64,000 nt of DNA from Tritrichomonas musculus (GCA_039105265.1 JAPFFF010000004.1:4836001-4900000); one strand, 5' to 3'. Shown: positions 52,759-62,440, counted from the stretch's first letter. Notes: generated by a model not told the origin, from the sequence alone. Program-made: numbers and translations.

Positions 52759-54309
52759 GAATTTGTTATTTAAAGGCAGACTGACCGATTCTATGAGCTC
52801 ATTCAAAAATAATTGTGAAAAAAAAGTTATTCATAATCTATAAATTTACCGAATATAAATAAAAAAATGTAATAAATAAAAATTTAAATAAAAAATACAT
52901 ATTATATTTTATTTGAAATATATATTATTATTAACTAATCTAAATGATATTTGGAAAATACAATTATTTTTTCTTAAAAAGAACGAATTAAGACTTATAA
53001 AATATATTTTTTGCCAAATAAACCAATTTACCGTGATTTAATTGATTAAAAAAATATTTTTAAATTTTGTTTTTCCTCCTAATAAACTCATCGTTTTGAT
53101 TGAATTTTGGAGGCTTTTTATTTAAAATTGTTAATATCGTTCGGTCCTATCGTTCAGGGTTCGTATTTTTCTCGGGATATATTTAAAACAATGTATAAAT
53201 ATCTTTTTTCTAGAAAAAAATGCATATACGAACATAGAACGATAGGATCGAACGATATTAACAATTTTAAATAAAAAAAAAATAATTTTTTTAATTTTGA
53301 ATACAGGCTGATCAAAATTTCTGTGAATTATTTAGGATATTCTTTCAAAATTATATCACATATTTATTTGCTTTAATGTATTCTAATAAAAAATTATTTC
53401 TTTTTTAACTATTAACCGTTTTTATATTAAGATTATTCTCAATTTTTATTTTACTTAATAAAAAATTATTTCTTTTTTTAACTATTATTATTATTTATAT
53501 TTATTTTATTAATTTTCTTTCTTTTTAAATTTTTAAAAAGATTTGAGATCATAGTTCTCAATTTTTATTGAATTTTGAAATTCATTCTCAATTTATTTTT
53601 CAACTCTGTTTAAAGGCGTATGGAAAATGTATTCAAAAAGTTCCTGAACTTTTTGATATGATTTTGATCGTTTATGAGTTTTTCATAGCTTTGAATAATT
53701 GGCCTTTTAGCTTGTTTAAACAGCGCTGGCATCATGAATCAGATTGCGGTTTTCTTCTGCAGGGAGCTTCACAACCTAGGCGTCGAGATGATCTTTTAAT
53801 TTCCAAACATTCTTCGATTTTTATGGCAATTTTGGATTCAAGAGCCATAATATGCTTGTTCCCTAAGGTTAATTGAGTATGCTCTAAGGTTATTCAATAG
53901 ATGGTAAAGTGCCCCAAAAAAATAGGGGTCTCATTCAATAAAATAGAGGTCGACGATCAAGTTAAGAAAAAATTGAATATTTTTTCAGAAAATATAATTT
54001 TAAGAAAAAAATTTTTTTTCAAATATTTTTTTCTCAAAATAAATTTTTATTATCGTTTTCCCTTGAAATTAATTATTTTTTGAATCGACCCCCTATTTTT
54101 TGAATCGACCCCCCTTTATTTCTCTCACTTTAAGTTTAAATGATTTTTGGGAAAATGTTAAATGTCTTTTAGTGAGCATACAGCAAATGATGAACTAATT
54201 AATCATCTAAAAGAAGGCTAAAGCAAAATATATTGATAAAAAAGCAATGAATGCGATGGCAAATAAAAATCTAAAGATAATTAATTTTTTATTAGATTTT
54301 GTAATAAAG
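52672..54309. other. Spacer with a T30 tract and two inverted-repeat units
   Basis: About 1.6 kb between the two helical-repeat paralogues. It starts with the 30-base T tract (52726-52755). A hairpin element lies at 53115-53275, with a separate entry. A second pair of GGGGTCGA-rich inverted blocks lies at 53913-53955 and 54080-54120. The 102-codon plus-strand frame at 53568 has uneven composition and is not supported as a gene. Confidence 0.5.
53115..53275. repeat. Palindromic element, ~50-bp arms
   Basis: The left arm (53115-53167: TTTAAAATTGTTAATATCGT, then CGG, CCTATCGTTC, GGTTCGTAT) and right arm (53226-53275) are near-perfect reverse complements separated by about 58 bp. No coding capacity. 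It could be a tiny MITE or a structured transcript; no target duplication seen. Confidence 0.75.
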
Positions 54310-55866
54310 TCATTCTAACATCTTTTTCTTATTTCTCAAGAATCTTCTGGAATTGTGCCTCAACGATTTAGATTGATCTTTCAAATGCTTCTTAAAGAAT
54401 TTGCCAATTTCCAAATCAAGCATTTTATTCATGCATTTTTCATTTGATGAGAGATCAGCAGCAGCAAAGGAAGCAATCTCTGATAGGTTTTCGTCATCAA
54501 GTAATTTTTTGATTATTGGAATGACATCCAAAAACTGGTCAGCGCAATCAAACTTAGTTAATGTATTAATCATTAATAGTAATGCATGTGATGAAACTTT
54601 TGTTTCATCTTCACTATCTAATGCGGTCTTAATGTATTGTTGAATAAACTCTTTTTCGACAAATTTAGAAACGATATCATCAGTTAATTTGACTCTTCGA
54701 ACAATTGTGGTGATAATGGTAACAATGCCTGGTGATGCCATTGATTTTAAGCAATAATTTAAAAATGGCACAAAGTTCCTATTACTAGAAATTTGATTTC
54801 TAAGGCTTTCATATTGAAATATTGTCATGAAAAGCCTAAGCGTATCAGAAGCTTGTGGAAGAGGTTTAAGCATCCATTTACCTTTTTGGCATTGGAGGAT
54901 TGTTGATGCTAATTCTTGATTCTTGTCTGCTAAAAAAATAAGAAGTATCGAAGCTTCTTTCACATCTTTGCTTGCAAGGGATATTAATGTTGAAAATAAT
55001 TCAGGATTGTTTAATTTAATAGTATTCTTATCGTCTGAAATTGCAAAATAGTAAATAAATTTCAGAGCAGTTTCTTGAGTTAATTTTTGATTTAAGTCAT
55101 CATCCAATGCTTCAAAAGGTAAATTCATGTCAATTTTTTTTTCGGTATTATTTGATTCAAGCAAATTACAAAATCCAAGATAAATACTATTATGGCATTC
55201 AATATCCGATTTTGATATTTGTTTAACAAGGAGTTTCCATATATCTTCAACATAGTTCGTGCAAAAATCTTCATTTTCCTTGCATAAAAAGCAAATAATT
55301 GATATATAGCTTTCAATTAAATCGGGGGTAATAAAGAAAATAGCTTGATTGACTAAAATTTCAAATATAGGTGAACGATTTGATTCTGAATCATCATAAA
55401 CTTTTCTTGCAAAATTCCAAATAATTGATAATGCTTTTTTGGGATCTTCTTTTACTAAACAAACGAAATGATTCTGGTCGCAAAATCTTTTATCAAGTAA
55501 ACTTGGATCTTTATTGGCAATATCGTATATTATAGCGTAAACTTGATCACTATAAGACTTCTTTTTAAATGGAAGTTTAAGAATTACCTTTTTGTTTTTA
55601 AATACTTCAAAAATTTCGTCTCTTCGAATTAGTTTTCTGATTGATATTAATATCTCTTTGCCATATTCATTTTTAAGAGAAGGGTTTTCGAAATGCTCTA
55701 ATACAGTTTTGAAATATGCAGGTGCATCATCTTCTGTTAAAAACGAAAAAGCGTTGCGAACTGAATTTAAGAAAGAACTGTTTGATAAATCTGAAAGTTC
55801 TTGAACTTTTTTGTCGCTTGGCTCATCAGCACTAAAATCTTCGTCTGATTCGTCGTACGAACTCAT
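54310..55866 (-). CDS. Helical-repeat (ARM-like) protein, paralogue 2
   Basis: A 518-residue paralogue of the gene at 51004-52671, collinear through most of its length: a Ser/Asp-rich N-terminus (MSSYDESDEDFSADEPSD), the block LKLPF near residue 95, PQASDTLRLFMTIFQYESLR (shared as QAVDTLRLFMILFQHKRLQ), VSSHALLLMINTL, and the ending FKKHL ... SLRHNSRRFLRNKK against YEQQF ... VLRSNSKYFLKRIQ. It is a solenoid of helical hairpins without catalytic motifs. The conserved C-terminal 'S-L-R-x-N-S-[RK]-x-F-L' followed by basic residues may be a binding or localisation element. Tandem same-strand arrangement indicates local duplication, well diverged since. Confidence 0.78.
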   Translation of the reverse strand: MSSYDESDEDFSADEPSDKKVQELSDLSNSSFLNSVRNAFSFLTEDDAPAYFKTVLEHFENPSLKNEYGKEILISIRKLIRRDEIFEVFKNKKVILKLPFKKKSYSDQVYAIIYDIANKDPSLLDKRFCDQNHFVCLVKEDPKKALSIIWNFARKVYDDSESNRSPIFEILVNQAIFFITPDLIESYISIICFLCKENEDFCTNYVEDIWKLLVKQISKSDIECHNSIYLGFCNLLESNNTEKKIDMNLPFEALDDDLNQKLTQETALKFIYYFAISDDKNTIKLNNPELFSTLISLASKDVKEASILLIFLADKNQELASTILQCQKGKWMLKPLPQASDTLRLFMTIFQYESLRNQISSNRNFVPFLNYCLKSMASPGIVTIITTIVRRVKLTDDIVSKFVEKEFIQQYIKTALDSEDETKVSSHALLLMINTLTKFDCADQFLDVIPIIKKLLDDENLSEIASFAAADLSSNEKCMNKMLDLEIGKFFKKHLKDQSKSLRHNSRRFLRNKKKMLE

Positions 55867-56269
55867 ATCTAAAGCTTGATATTTTTAAATTGAATTGAAT
55901 AAATTTAAAGCCGTTAAAAATGAAAATTTTTGAGAAAGCATGATTCTTTGGCGCCAAATTCATATAGAATAGAAATATATTATTATTTATAGTATAGGGT
56001 GACTTTATGCATTAAAAAATGCTTAAAAAATTATTTTGAAGAAATCTCAAATGTTAGATTTATTTATAAATCAAAACGATTTCAAAAAAAAGTGATAAGA
56101 AACTAGTGATTGGGTTTCGAATTTGTGTTTAAATTATGAAAAAATATGGAATTATCATAAAGTAAAAAGTTAATACATAATAAAATGATAACATTAAAAA
56201 TTAAAAACATGAAAATAATAAAACTGAAATCCAGATACATCTGAAGGTTAATTAATTAAAAAAAAATTT
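55867..56269. other. AT-rich spacer
   Basis: About 400 bp; 5' flank of the helical-repeat gene and 3' flank of the proteasome gene. Nothing specific seen. Confidence 0.45.
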
Positions 56270-57046
56270 TTATTCGATCTTTTTATCAAAATCATGAAGG
56301 TCGAAAACATCTGTTTGTGAGACGAATTTAGCACCGTTTTCATCGATATGGCAAACAGTAACTCTACCACCACTTCCTGAATCTCTGAATGTTGCATGGT
56401 AAATTGCCTGACGGCCAAGTTCGCATGCTTCTTCTTTTGTCATATCGTAGCGATAGCATGTATCAAGAACGCCATATGCATGTGTTGATCCAGATCCAAC
56501 AGAAAATTTCTTTCCTTCGAGTCTTGAACCTTCATTATCAATGTAGAAAATATGTGGGCCAGTACTGTCATATCCGCAAATCATTGAGCCAATGCTAAGA
56601 TCATATCCTTTGTAAGAATAAAGTTCGTTAACAAGTATTTTTGATGCAGCTGCAACAGTAAGTGGCTGTTGATATCTGAAATTGTGAAGACGATATAATC
56701 TGCTGAGGCAGCGAAGCCAATATTGGCAATCAGCAGCGCCACCCGCCATTGTTCCGACCATGTTTGGTGTGATTTGAAGAATCTTCATAACTGTTCCTGA
56801 AAAAATAAAGCTACCACCTGATGCTCTTGAATCGACTGCAACGACGATACCTCCTTTATAGATAAAGGAAAGGCATGTAGTTCCGTGAAAACCGGCTATT
56901 CTTTGTGAGCCGGGCGTGTCTTTGGTATAATTAAAATGAAGATGATTTTTGACGAAACCGCATGGATCCGGTACTTCTGCTGGTTGTAAAGGGGGTTGGT
57001 TTTCGATTTCTGGTTCTTCGTTCTTTGTTATTTTAAGAATCGACAT
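56270..57046 (-). CDS. PSMB5: 20S proteasome subunit beta type-5
   Basis: A 258-residue proteasome beta subunit of the chymotrypsin-like type. A 55-residue propeptide precedes the catalytic Thr1 (residue 56 in FHGTTCLSF). The catalytic partners are in place: Asp17 (residue 72, VDSRA), Lys33 (residue 88, VMKILQ), and the SGSGG block near the end. Beta5-type S1 pocket residues are present: Ala20, Val31, Met45 (residue 100, GTMAGG) and Ala49. Length and order match eukaryotic beta5 throughout. It cleaves after hydrophobic residues inside the 20S core and is the main target of bortezomib-type and epoxyketone inhibitors. A Cys at mature position 3 replaces the usual Thr. Confidence 0.97.
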   Translation of the reverse strand: MSILKITKNEEPEIENQPPLQPAEVPDPCGFVKNHLHFNYTKDTPGSQRIAGFHGTTCLSFIYKGGIVVAVDSRASGGSFIFSGTVMKILQITPNMVGTMAGGAADCQYWLRCLSRLYRLHNFRYQQPLTVAAASKILVNELYSYKGYDLSIGSMICGYDSTGPHIFYIDNEGSRLEGKKFSVGSGSTHAYGVLDTCYRYDMTKEEACELGRQAIYHATFRDSGSGGRVTVCHIDENGAKFVSQTDVFDLHDFDKKIE

Positions 57047-57404
57047 TGACTGAAAATAAATAAATTGATAGTTGGTCGGGTATCTTATAATAAAGCTCTC
57101 AAATTTTTAAAAAAAATCATCAAGTTATTGACAAAAAGTTAATGAATCATTTTTTTTTTTGTAAATAGACTTGCGATCTCTTTTACTTATATAATATTTG
57201 ATACTGGCTGAGTTTTCATTTTTTTGAACAAATCTGATTTTTTAGATATATACATTTTAAAAAAAAGCTTAAAATAGCTTAAATCATTTGGCATTGTTTT
57301 TAAAAAACGATCAGAGGCGATTTAAACATTATTTTTGATACAAATAAAAAAAAAAAAAAAGAACAATCTTTATTTTTAAAAAGAAAATATAAATATATAT
57401 AACA
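57047..57404. other. AT-rich spacer
   Basis: About 360 bp; nothing recognised except a 15-base A run near 57345-57360. Confidence 0.45.
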
Positions 57405-58031
57405 TTACTGAGGAAACACAGGTCTTAAAGCTTTCTTATAAGAAGGGTCATCTAGAAGGAGAGATCCAAGTTTAATATTCTTATGTAGCATGAAAACAGG
57501 ATCTGGTGGATTTGGAATTTCACTAATAATTGAAGCCAAAGTTGATTTAAAAACAAGTGCTATATTTTCTGGCTCCATACTTTCAAGTTTCTGGAAACCA
57601 AATCCAGATGCTTGTCCAAGAGCTGAAAGAGATCCTCCGCATGTTTCGCATGCGCAAACATAACGGCATTGAGTATTTGATGATCTTATATCATGATGAA
57701 AAGTCGAAAGGAGGGTTAAAATATCTGCATCTGTTTTCGCAACATAAAATAATATTGAAGCGTCGCAACATAGAAGTTGTGCATCACCACGTTGTTTAAC
57801 ATCGTCAGGAAGAGCCCATAAGTCTATTCGAAGAACAAGGCTATCTGAAACGTAAAGAGGAAATGTGAAAACTTTTAAAAATCTGAATGTTTCTGATGGA
57901 TCAAGTTCAACTCCTGGAATTGCTGAAACAAATTTTCTAACAATATCGGTATTTTGGCCAATTACAACGACTTTAAATCCAAAATGAAATCTATTATCCA
58001 TTAACAAGAGTTTTGTAAATTCAAACGTCAC
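57405..58031 (-). CDS. GTPase-fold protein lacking the P-loop (pseudo-GTPase candidate)
   Basis: A 208-residue protein (198 from the alternative start MDNRFHFGFKV at residue 11). The strand/helix order is that of a Ras-superfamily G domain: FKVVVIGQN (beta1), LVLRIDLWALPDD (beta3 and a switch II-like turn), ASILFYVAKTD (beta4), CRYVCACETCG (beta5) and FGFQKLESMEPENIALVFKSTLASI (beta6 and last helix). However, the GxxxxGK[ST] loop is replaced by GQNTDIVRKF, the DxxG Gly is absent, and NKxD is replaced by ACETCG. It should not bind GTP in the normal way. Pseudo-GTPases of this kind occur as structural subunits in complexes (for example dynein light intermediate chains and Rag/Rab-like subunits). 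A role as a stable structural partner is inferred. Confidence 0.6.
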   Translation of the reverse strand: MTFEFTKLLLMDNRFHFGFKVVVIGQNTDIVRKFVSAIPGVELDPSETFRFLKVFTFPLYVSDSLVLRIDLWALPDDVKQRGDAQLLCCDASILFYVAKTDADILTLLSTFHHDIRSSNTQCRYVCACETCGGSLSALGQASGFGFQKLESMEPENIALVFKSTLASIISEIPNPPDPVFMLHKNIKLGSLLLDDPSYKKALRPVFPQ

Positions 58032-58255
58032 TCAAATATTTTTTATATCACAATTCATATTTTTTGTTTGAATTTAGATGTTGTTTTTATAAAGTTCCTC
58101 TGAGCAAATGGTATTGTTAACTAAAGAATTCGTTATATATTTTAATCGTTATTAATTTTTTGGTGAAATAATTTTGCCTAAACGATGAACTTCTCAAAAA
58201 AAAAAAAAAATCGTTATTTTGTTGTAGAATTCTAGATATTAACTCTTGATTATTT

Positions 58256-59494
58256 ATGACGAGTAGCACAACTGTTGTACGTGTATCAAAGAATAAAATG
58301 GTAATGCCTGGTCCTGGCGAATATGTAACAAAATCTACATTTGGTACAGAAGGAATTAAATCAAGTTTTGGAGGTCGTCCAAAAGATCGCGAAGTTTCTA
58401 GTGGTGCAGGATATGAAAACATAGGTTCAACTATTGGTCAGGGTCCTAAATGGTCATTTCATGGTCGCCCAAAAGAACGTGAAAATCCATCTCAATCTCC
58501 AGGACCAGACTATGTCCCTCCATCGTTTGGGAAGAATGCTCACACATCAGCATTTCATGGATATGTCAAACAAACCAAAACAAGCGATATCACCCCTGGA
58601 CCTGGCGAATATCAAATAAAGTCCACCCTGAATACCAAATCCAAAGCATTTTCAATAAAAGGGCGTGTTTTTCCACCTGATGAAGTTGGAAAGAGTGATA
58701 GTCCAGGACCAAAGTTCAGTCCAAATTATAAATTTGTTTTACCATCTACAAAAGCATTTCAATATCGCCAAATAATGGAAAAAAAGGAAAAGGTTGATAG
58801 TACACCAGGCCCAGGTCAGTATGTAATTCAACGTAAATTAGCAGGATCAGCAATGTCGTTTCATGGTTATTCAAAAGAGCCTAAAAAAGAGATTTATCCA
58901 GGCCCTGGTTTATATGATGTAAAGCATGATCTTGGCTCAGATGCTCCAAGGTATTCTATTAGAAGTAGAATTGATCGAACAACCAAAGTTACAGGTGCCC
59001 CATATGAATGCATTCCATCAAAAATCGGAAACGATGGACCAAAATTTTCTTTTGGAAATCGACGTGATATAAAAGGAAAGGATCCTGGACCACCAGGTCC
59101 CGATTATGTTCCTCCGCCTTTTGGAAAAGGCTCTAGACAATCATCTCTATATTCTAGGCGTGATGAAACAAAGCGAACTACTCCAATGCAAACTCCAGGA
59201 CCTGGTGAATATTCGATTAAAAGCGATTTTGGTGAAGGCAAAAAATTCACTTTAAAACATCGACAATTTCCACCAGATGAAAACGGAAAGACAGTTAGTC
59301 CAGGGCCTGCAGCATATAATCCTAAATTTAATGATGCACCACCACCAAGGACTATTCATCCAAGAGTACAAGATCCAGCTGATAAAGAAGTTAGAGCTGG
59401 ATATTCGGCACCTACATACACATTTGGAAGCGATGCACCAAAGTTCACAATAGGCAGAAAAGAAGATTTAGATCTTGCACCTGGATTACCATGA
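58256..59494 (+). CDS. SHIPPO (ODF3-type) PGPG-repeat protein
   Basis: A 412-residue protein composed of about ten SHIPPO/sperm-tail PG-rich repeats: GPGEYV, SPGPDYVPPSFG, TPGPGEYQIKS, SPGPKFSP, TPGPGQYVI, YPGPGLYDV, PGPPGPDYVPPPFG, TPGPGEYSIKS and SPGPAAYNP, each followed by a SFxGR or FTxxxR type element. Proteins of this kind (ODF3/CIMAP) line the inside of microtubules or bind outer dense fibres in flagella. Trichomonads have several flagella, an axostyle and a pelta, all microtubule-based, so a microtubule-inner or -associated protein is likely. No membrane segment or signal. Repeats are diverged, so the array is old. Confidence 0.9.
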   Translation: MTSSTTVVRVSKNKMVMPGPGEYVTKSTFGTEGIKSSFGGRPKDREVSSGAGYENIGSTIGQGPKWSFHGRPKERENPSQSPGPDYVPPSFGKNAHTSAFHGYVKQTKTSDITPGPGEYQIKSTLNTKSKAFSIKGRVFPPDEVGKSDSPGPKFSPNYKFVLPSTKAFQYRQIMEKKEKVDSTPGPGQYVIQRKLAGSAMSFHGYSKEPKKEIYPGPGLYDVKHDLGSDAPRYSIRSRIDRTTKVTGAPYECIPSKIGNDGPKFSFGNRRDIKGKDPGPPGPDYVPPPFGKGSRQSSLYSRRDETKRTTPMQTPGPGEYSIKSDFGEGKKFTLKHRQFPPDENGKTVSPGPAAYNPKFNDAPPPRTIHPRVQDPADKEVRAGYSAPTYTFGSDAPKFTIGRKEDLDLAPGLP

Positions 59495-59692
59495 GCAATT
59501 CTTTACAGAAAAAAATATTGTTATTTTATTTTCTTATTTTTATTATTGTTTAATTTTAATTAATAAAGTTTCGATACGTTTTAAAATAGATGATCTTTGA
59601 TCAACTTTTATTAAAAATTTTTGCTTTCAAATTTTCTGAACAATGGTTGCTACCATTTAAAAAGTGGAAAAATTTTAAAATCAAAATCTTAA

Positions 59693-60652
59693 ATGGAATA
59701 CGCTGATTTCTACAAAGGTAAATTTTTTTCAGGCCCAATGGTGCGTGCCTCGTGCCTTCCCTTCCGCCTTGAATGCCTTGAGTATGGAGCAGATGGCGTT
59801 TTTGGACCGGCAACAACCGATCAGTCAATTCTTATTAGCCATTTAGACGATAGTGATCCTTACACTTTATACTTTGGCTGGCCTGACAATCCATATGTTC
59901 ATTTTCGCTCATCACCAAAAGAATCAGGTAAACTTGTTTTTCAACTTCTATCCCATGATCCATCCTTAGCTGTTGAAGCAGCGCAAAAAGTTATTGGATT
60001 CTCAGCAGCGATTGATCTTAATTGTGGTTGTCCTGAGTCCTTTGCTACAAGTAAAGGAAATGGTTCTGCGTTAATGAACGATCCACAAACAGTATCCGAA
60101 GTTATCAAAGCACTTAGAAGAAACTTCAATATACCAATATCAGTTAAACATAGAATACATCCAAAAATCGAAAATTCAATTCAATTTGCTGTTGCTTGTG
60201 AAAACGCTGGTGCATCAGCAATTACAATACATGGTAGATTAAAAGATCAAAAGAATCATGGTGATGTTGCATACAATGATATGAAAACTGTTTTCGAGCA
60301 CATTCATGTTGCAAAAATCGGAAATGGTGGAGTCAAATCGCGTGCTGGTGGTCGTGAAATGATTGAAAATACAGGATGTGATTCTGTTATGATTTCCAAT
60401 GCAGCCTTAAAGAATCCATCCGTTTTTGCTGAAGAAAAGAAAGATCCAATTGAAGTTGCTAGACGATATATTGAAATTGCTGAAGAAAATAATTGTGATG
60501 ATAGAAGAGAATGGAAATGGACTATAACAACAATGCTTGGTAAATATCGATATGTTACAAAAAGTCCAAAGTATAATGAAATGAATCAGATGACAAAACT
60601 AAGTGAGTTTAGAGAGATGTTATTTGCAGATAATCCATTCCCAAAAGATTAG
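59693..60652 (+). CDS. tRNA-dihydrouridine synthase, DUS2-like
   Basis: A 319-residue flavoenzyme. The TIM-barrel signature is complete: the FMN-binding opening FFSGPMVRASCLPFR, the catalytic Cys113 in LNCGCPESFATSKGNGSAL, the base Lys in ISVKHRI, His in ITIHGR, and the FMN phosphate loop IGNGGVKS ... GCDSVMISNAALKNP. It reduces uridine to dihydrouridine in the tRNA D-loop using NADPH; the GCPxxFxxxxGxGxxL form and short C-terminus place it nearest Dus2 (U20). Eukaryotic Dus2 usually has an extra dsRNA-binding domain, which is absent here. Start is the only suitable ATG. Confidence 0.95.
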   Translation: MEYADFYKGKFFSGPMVRASCLPFRLECLEYGADGVFGPATTDQSILISHLDDSDPYTLYFGWPDNPYVHFRSSPKESGKLVFQLLSHDPSLAVEAAQKVIGFSAAIDLNCGCPESFATSKGNGSALMNDPQTVSEVIKALRRNFNIPISVKHRIHPKIENSIQFAVACENAGASAITIHGRLKDQKNHGDVAYNDMKTVFEHIHVAKIGNGGVKSRAGGREMIENTGCDSVMISNAALKNPSVFAEEKKDPIEVARRYIEIAEENNCDDRREWKWTITTMLGKYRYVTKSPKYNEMNQMTKLSEFREMLFADNPFPKD

Positions 60653-60926
60653 ATATATAAATGTTATTCATAATATTTTTTTCCCCTTTTGTTTTTATTT
60701 ATATGAAAGAATATTTAATTTTATAAAATCCGTTTATTTTTTATTTTAGTACTAAATTTTAAAAATTTTTAAAATTTTTCAAAGATTCTACAATTGTATA
60801 ATGCAGAATCATTTCTATAGTTATATTTTGGTAATTCGTTCCAGTATCACCTACGACGAAATTTAGCATTGATAAGATTTAAAAAAAAGCAGTGGATTTA
60901 CCAGAGCCAATTGGAGTTTCATAGAT
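60653..60926 (-). pseudogene. Decayed sequence with a P-loop-like motif
   Basis: On the minus strand near 60925-60885 the reading YETPIGSGKST resembles a Walker A loop, followed at once by a stop. More coding-like sequence of the same strand lies beyond the MITE (61353-61560, rich in Asp/Tyr: FLNYMDYDDYYYC). The two may be parts of one dead gene split by the MITE. Origin (host or mobile element) is not known. Confidence 0.35.
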
Positions 60927-61352
60927 GAACTTCTTGGGGAATTGTATTTTTCTACGCCACTTTTTGAAAACTTTTAAACTTTTTGAATACTTTTTTATAC
61001 ATTTTTTATTCAATTTTTGCTAAATAATGCATAAATATTTAGTTCAAATGGCTTCCCGATTCATCCAGCAATTCAAGGAGCCTGATTCGGCTTCGCACAG
61101 CCCTGTGGTGATCACTGGTGCGTATATTCCTGAAAAATTATGTAAAAATAAAAAAAAATTATATCAAAAAAAGCAAATAGTTATAATTTTAAGAGAAAAT
61201 TTAAATTTACGATTTTTTTGGTTAATTTTCTTAACAGAGTAAGTTAAATTTCACCTTAAGATAGCGGTTTTTTACTTTCCATGAATAGCTATTCATGGAT
61301 AGAAAAACAACTCAAAAAGTAGCGTAGAAAAAAACGATTGTCCGAACTTCTT
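60927..61352. mobile_element. MULE-like MITE, copy 2, with 9-bp target duplication
   Basis: The 408-bp element (60936-61343) is nearly identical to 8333-8741. It is flanked by the perfect 9-bp direct repeat GAACTTCTT (60927-60935 and 61344-61352), which fixes both ends: left GGGGAATTGT, right inverted GGACAATCGT. The interior palindrome around CCATGAATAGCTATTCATGG is exact in this copy. The 71-codon plus-strand frame at 61027 is interior sequence with no known family. Confidence 0.95.
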
Positions 61353-61820
61353 AATTATATTCGGTTTTGTAATCTTACGCAAATCGCATCCGTTATGATT
61401 CATACAATAGTAGTAATCATCATAATCCATATAATTGAGGAAATCACCATTTTTATCATAATATTCTAACTCAGCATTGATATTAACTTGTTCTCCACTA
61501 ATGAGGATTATAATAAAAGCTTCATCTGTTGATGGATTACTATTCTAATCAATTTAGCGTTCACACTTTATAGAATATAAAGTAATCTCATCAAAGATCT
61601 GCCATTTAATATACGTTGGATCTTGTACTTCAATTTTAACTGAGTACGAGTAGATTATGAAGCCTGTGTGAATGGGGCTTCCCCATTCACCTCCCCATTC
61701 CAAATTGGTTATTTTTTTCAATGGATCAACATCATCAAAGATATTTTTTAAAGACTCTCATTTTATATCTTCTTCTTCTTTTTCATTTACGCAATCGTAT
61801 AAAATGGTGTTCTATGTAAT
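61353..61820. other. Decayed sequence, no intact gene
   Basis: About 470 bp. Minus-strand coding-like remains occupy 61353-61560. Near 61667-61710 there is a GC-richer imperfect palindrome (GAATGGGGCTTCCCCATTC). No complete gene. Confidence 0.4.
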
Positions 61821-61829
61821 CCTTCATTA

Positions 61830-62440
61830 GAAAAAAGATAATTTAACCAAAGATACTAAATACAATGGAACTTTTTTGTTTTTAGGAAATACAATTCTGT
61901 ATTTATGGATGATAGCACATGTTTTAACCAATATGAATTTCCATTAGTTACTATTTATTTTGAAGATTATAACCACACAAGGCAGATCATAGCTATTGGA
62001 CTGAATTCAGGAAGAGAATAACATCTTATTAAGTTATTTTTAAGTGACGTATAGTCACAAATTTAAATTTATTTCGAGTTTTCATAATTGATAGATGGGA
62101 AGCTCAAAGTGGTGCTATCAAAGATTTATATTAACATTGTGAAATTGCTTTTGTAGAATACATATTTTCCTAAATATAAAATCTGTTTTTAACGAAAATT
62201 CCAGACTTGGGAGTTTATTTAATCAATTTCTACAAGGAACAATTACTGAAGAAGTAAATATGAATGCCTTAAAGGAAATGATACAATCAGTTAAAAGGGA
62301 TAACAGATTCTTAACAAACCTGCATGACGAAATTAACTCATGTGAGTTTATCAATATTTATACTAAGAAATCAAGATGGGCTTTTTGGTAATGTAAAGGA
62401 AAGAACAAAACATGAAATCGTGTATTTTAGCGAATTAACT
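61830..62440 (+). pseudogene. MULE transposase relic
   Basis: Decayed plus-strand coding sequence. The segment SVFMDDSTCFNQYEFPLVTI (about 61895-61955) followed by IIAIGLNSGRE matches the start of the Mutator-like DDE domain, where a strand with the first Asp is followed by 'n-x-y-x-x-P-L'. Further on, GAIKDLY and a downstream block (near 62115-62190) match the 'A-I-x-x-v-f-P ... C ... H-i-x-R-N-i' region, and LFNQFLQGTITEE (near 62215-62255) its continuation. Several stops and shifts separate the pieces, so it is dead. It is a plausible relative of the enzyme that moved the 9-bp-duplication MITEs in this window. Confidence 0.6.

Noticed and set aside
53568-53876. 102-codon plus-strand frame in the spacer between helical-repeat genes
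   Set aside because: Composition is uneven, there is no motif, and no homologous look to either neighbour.
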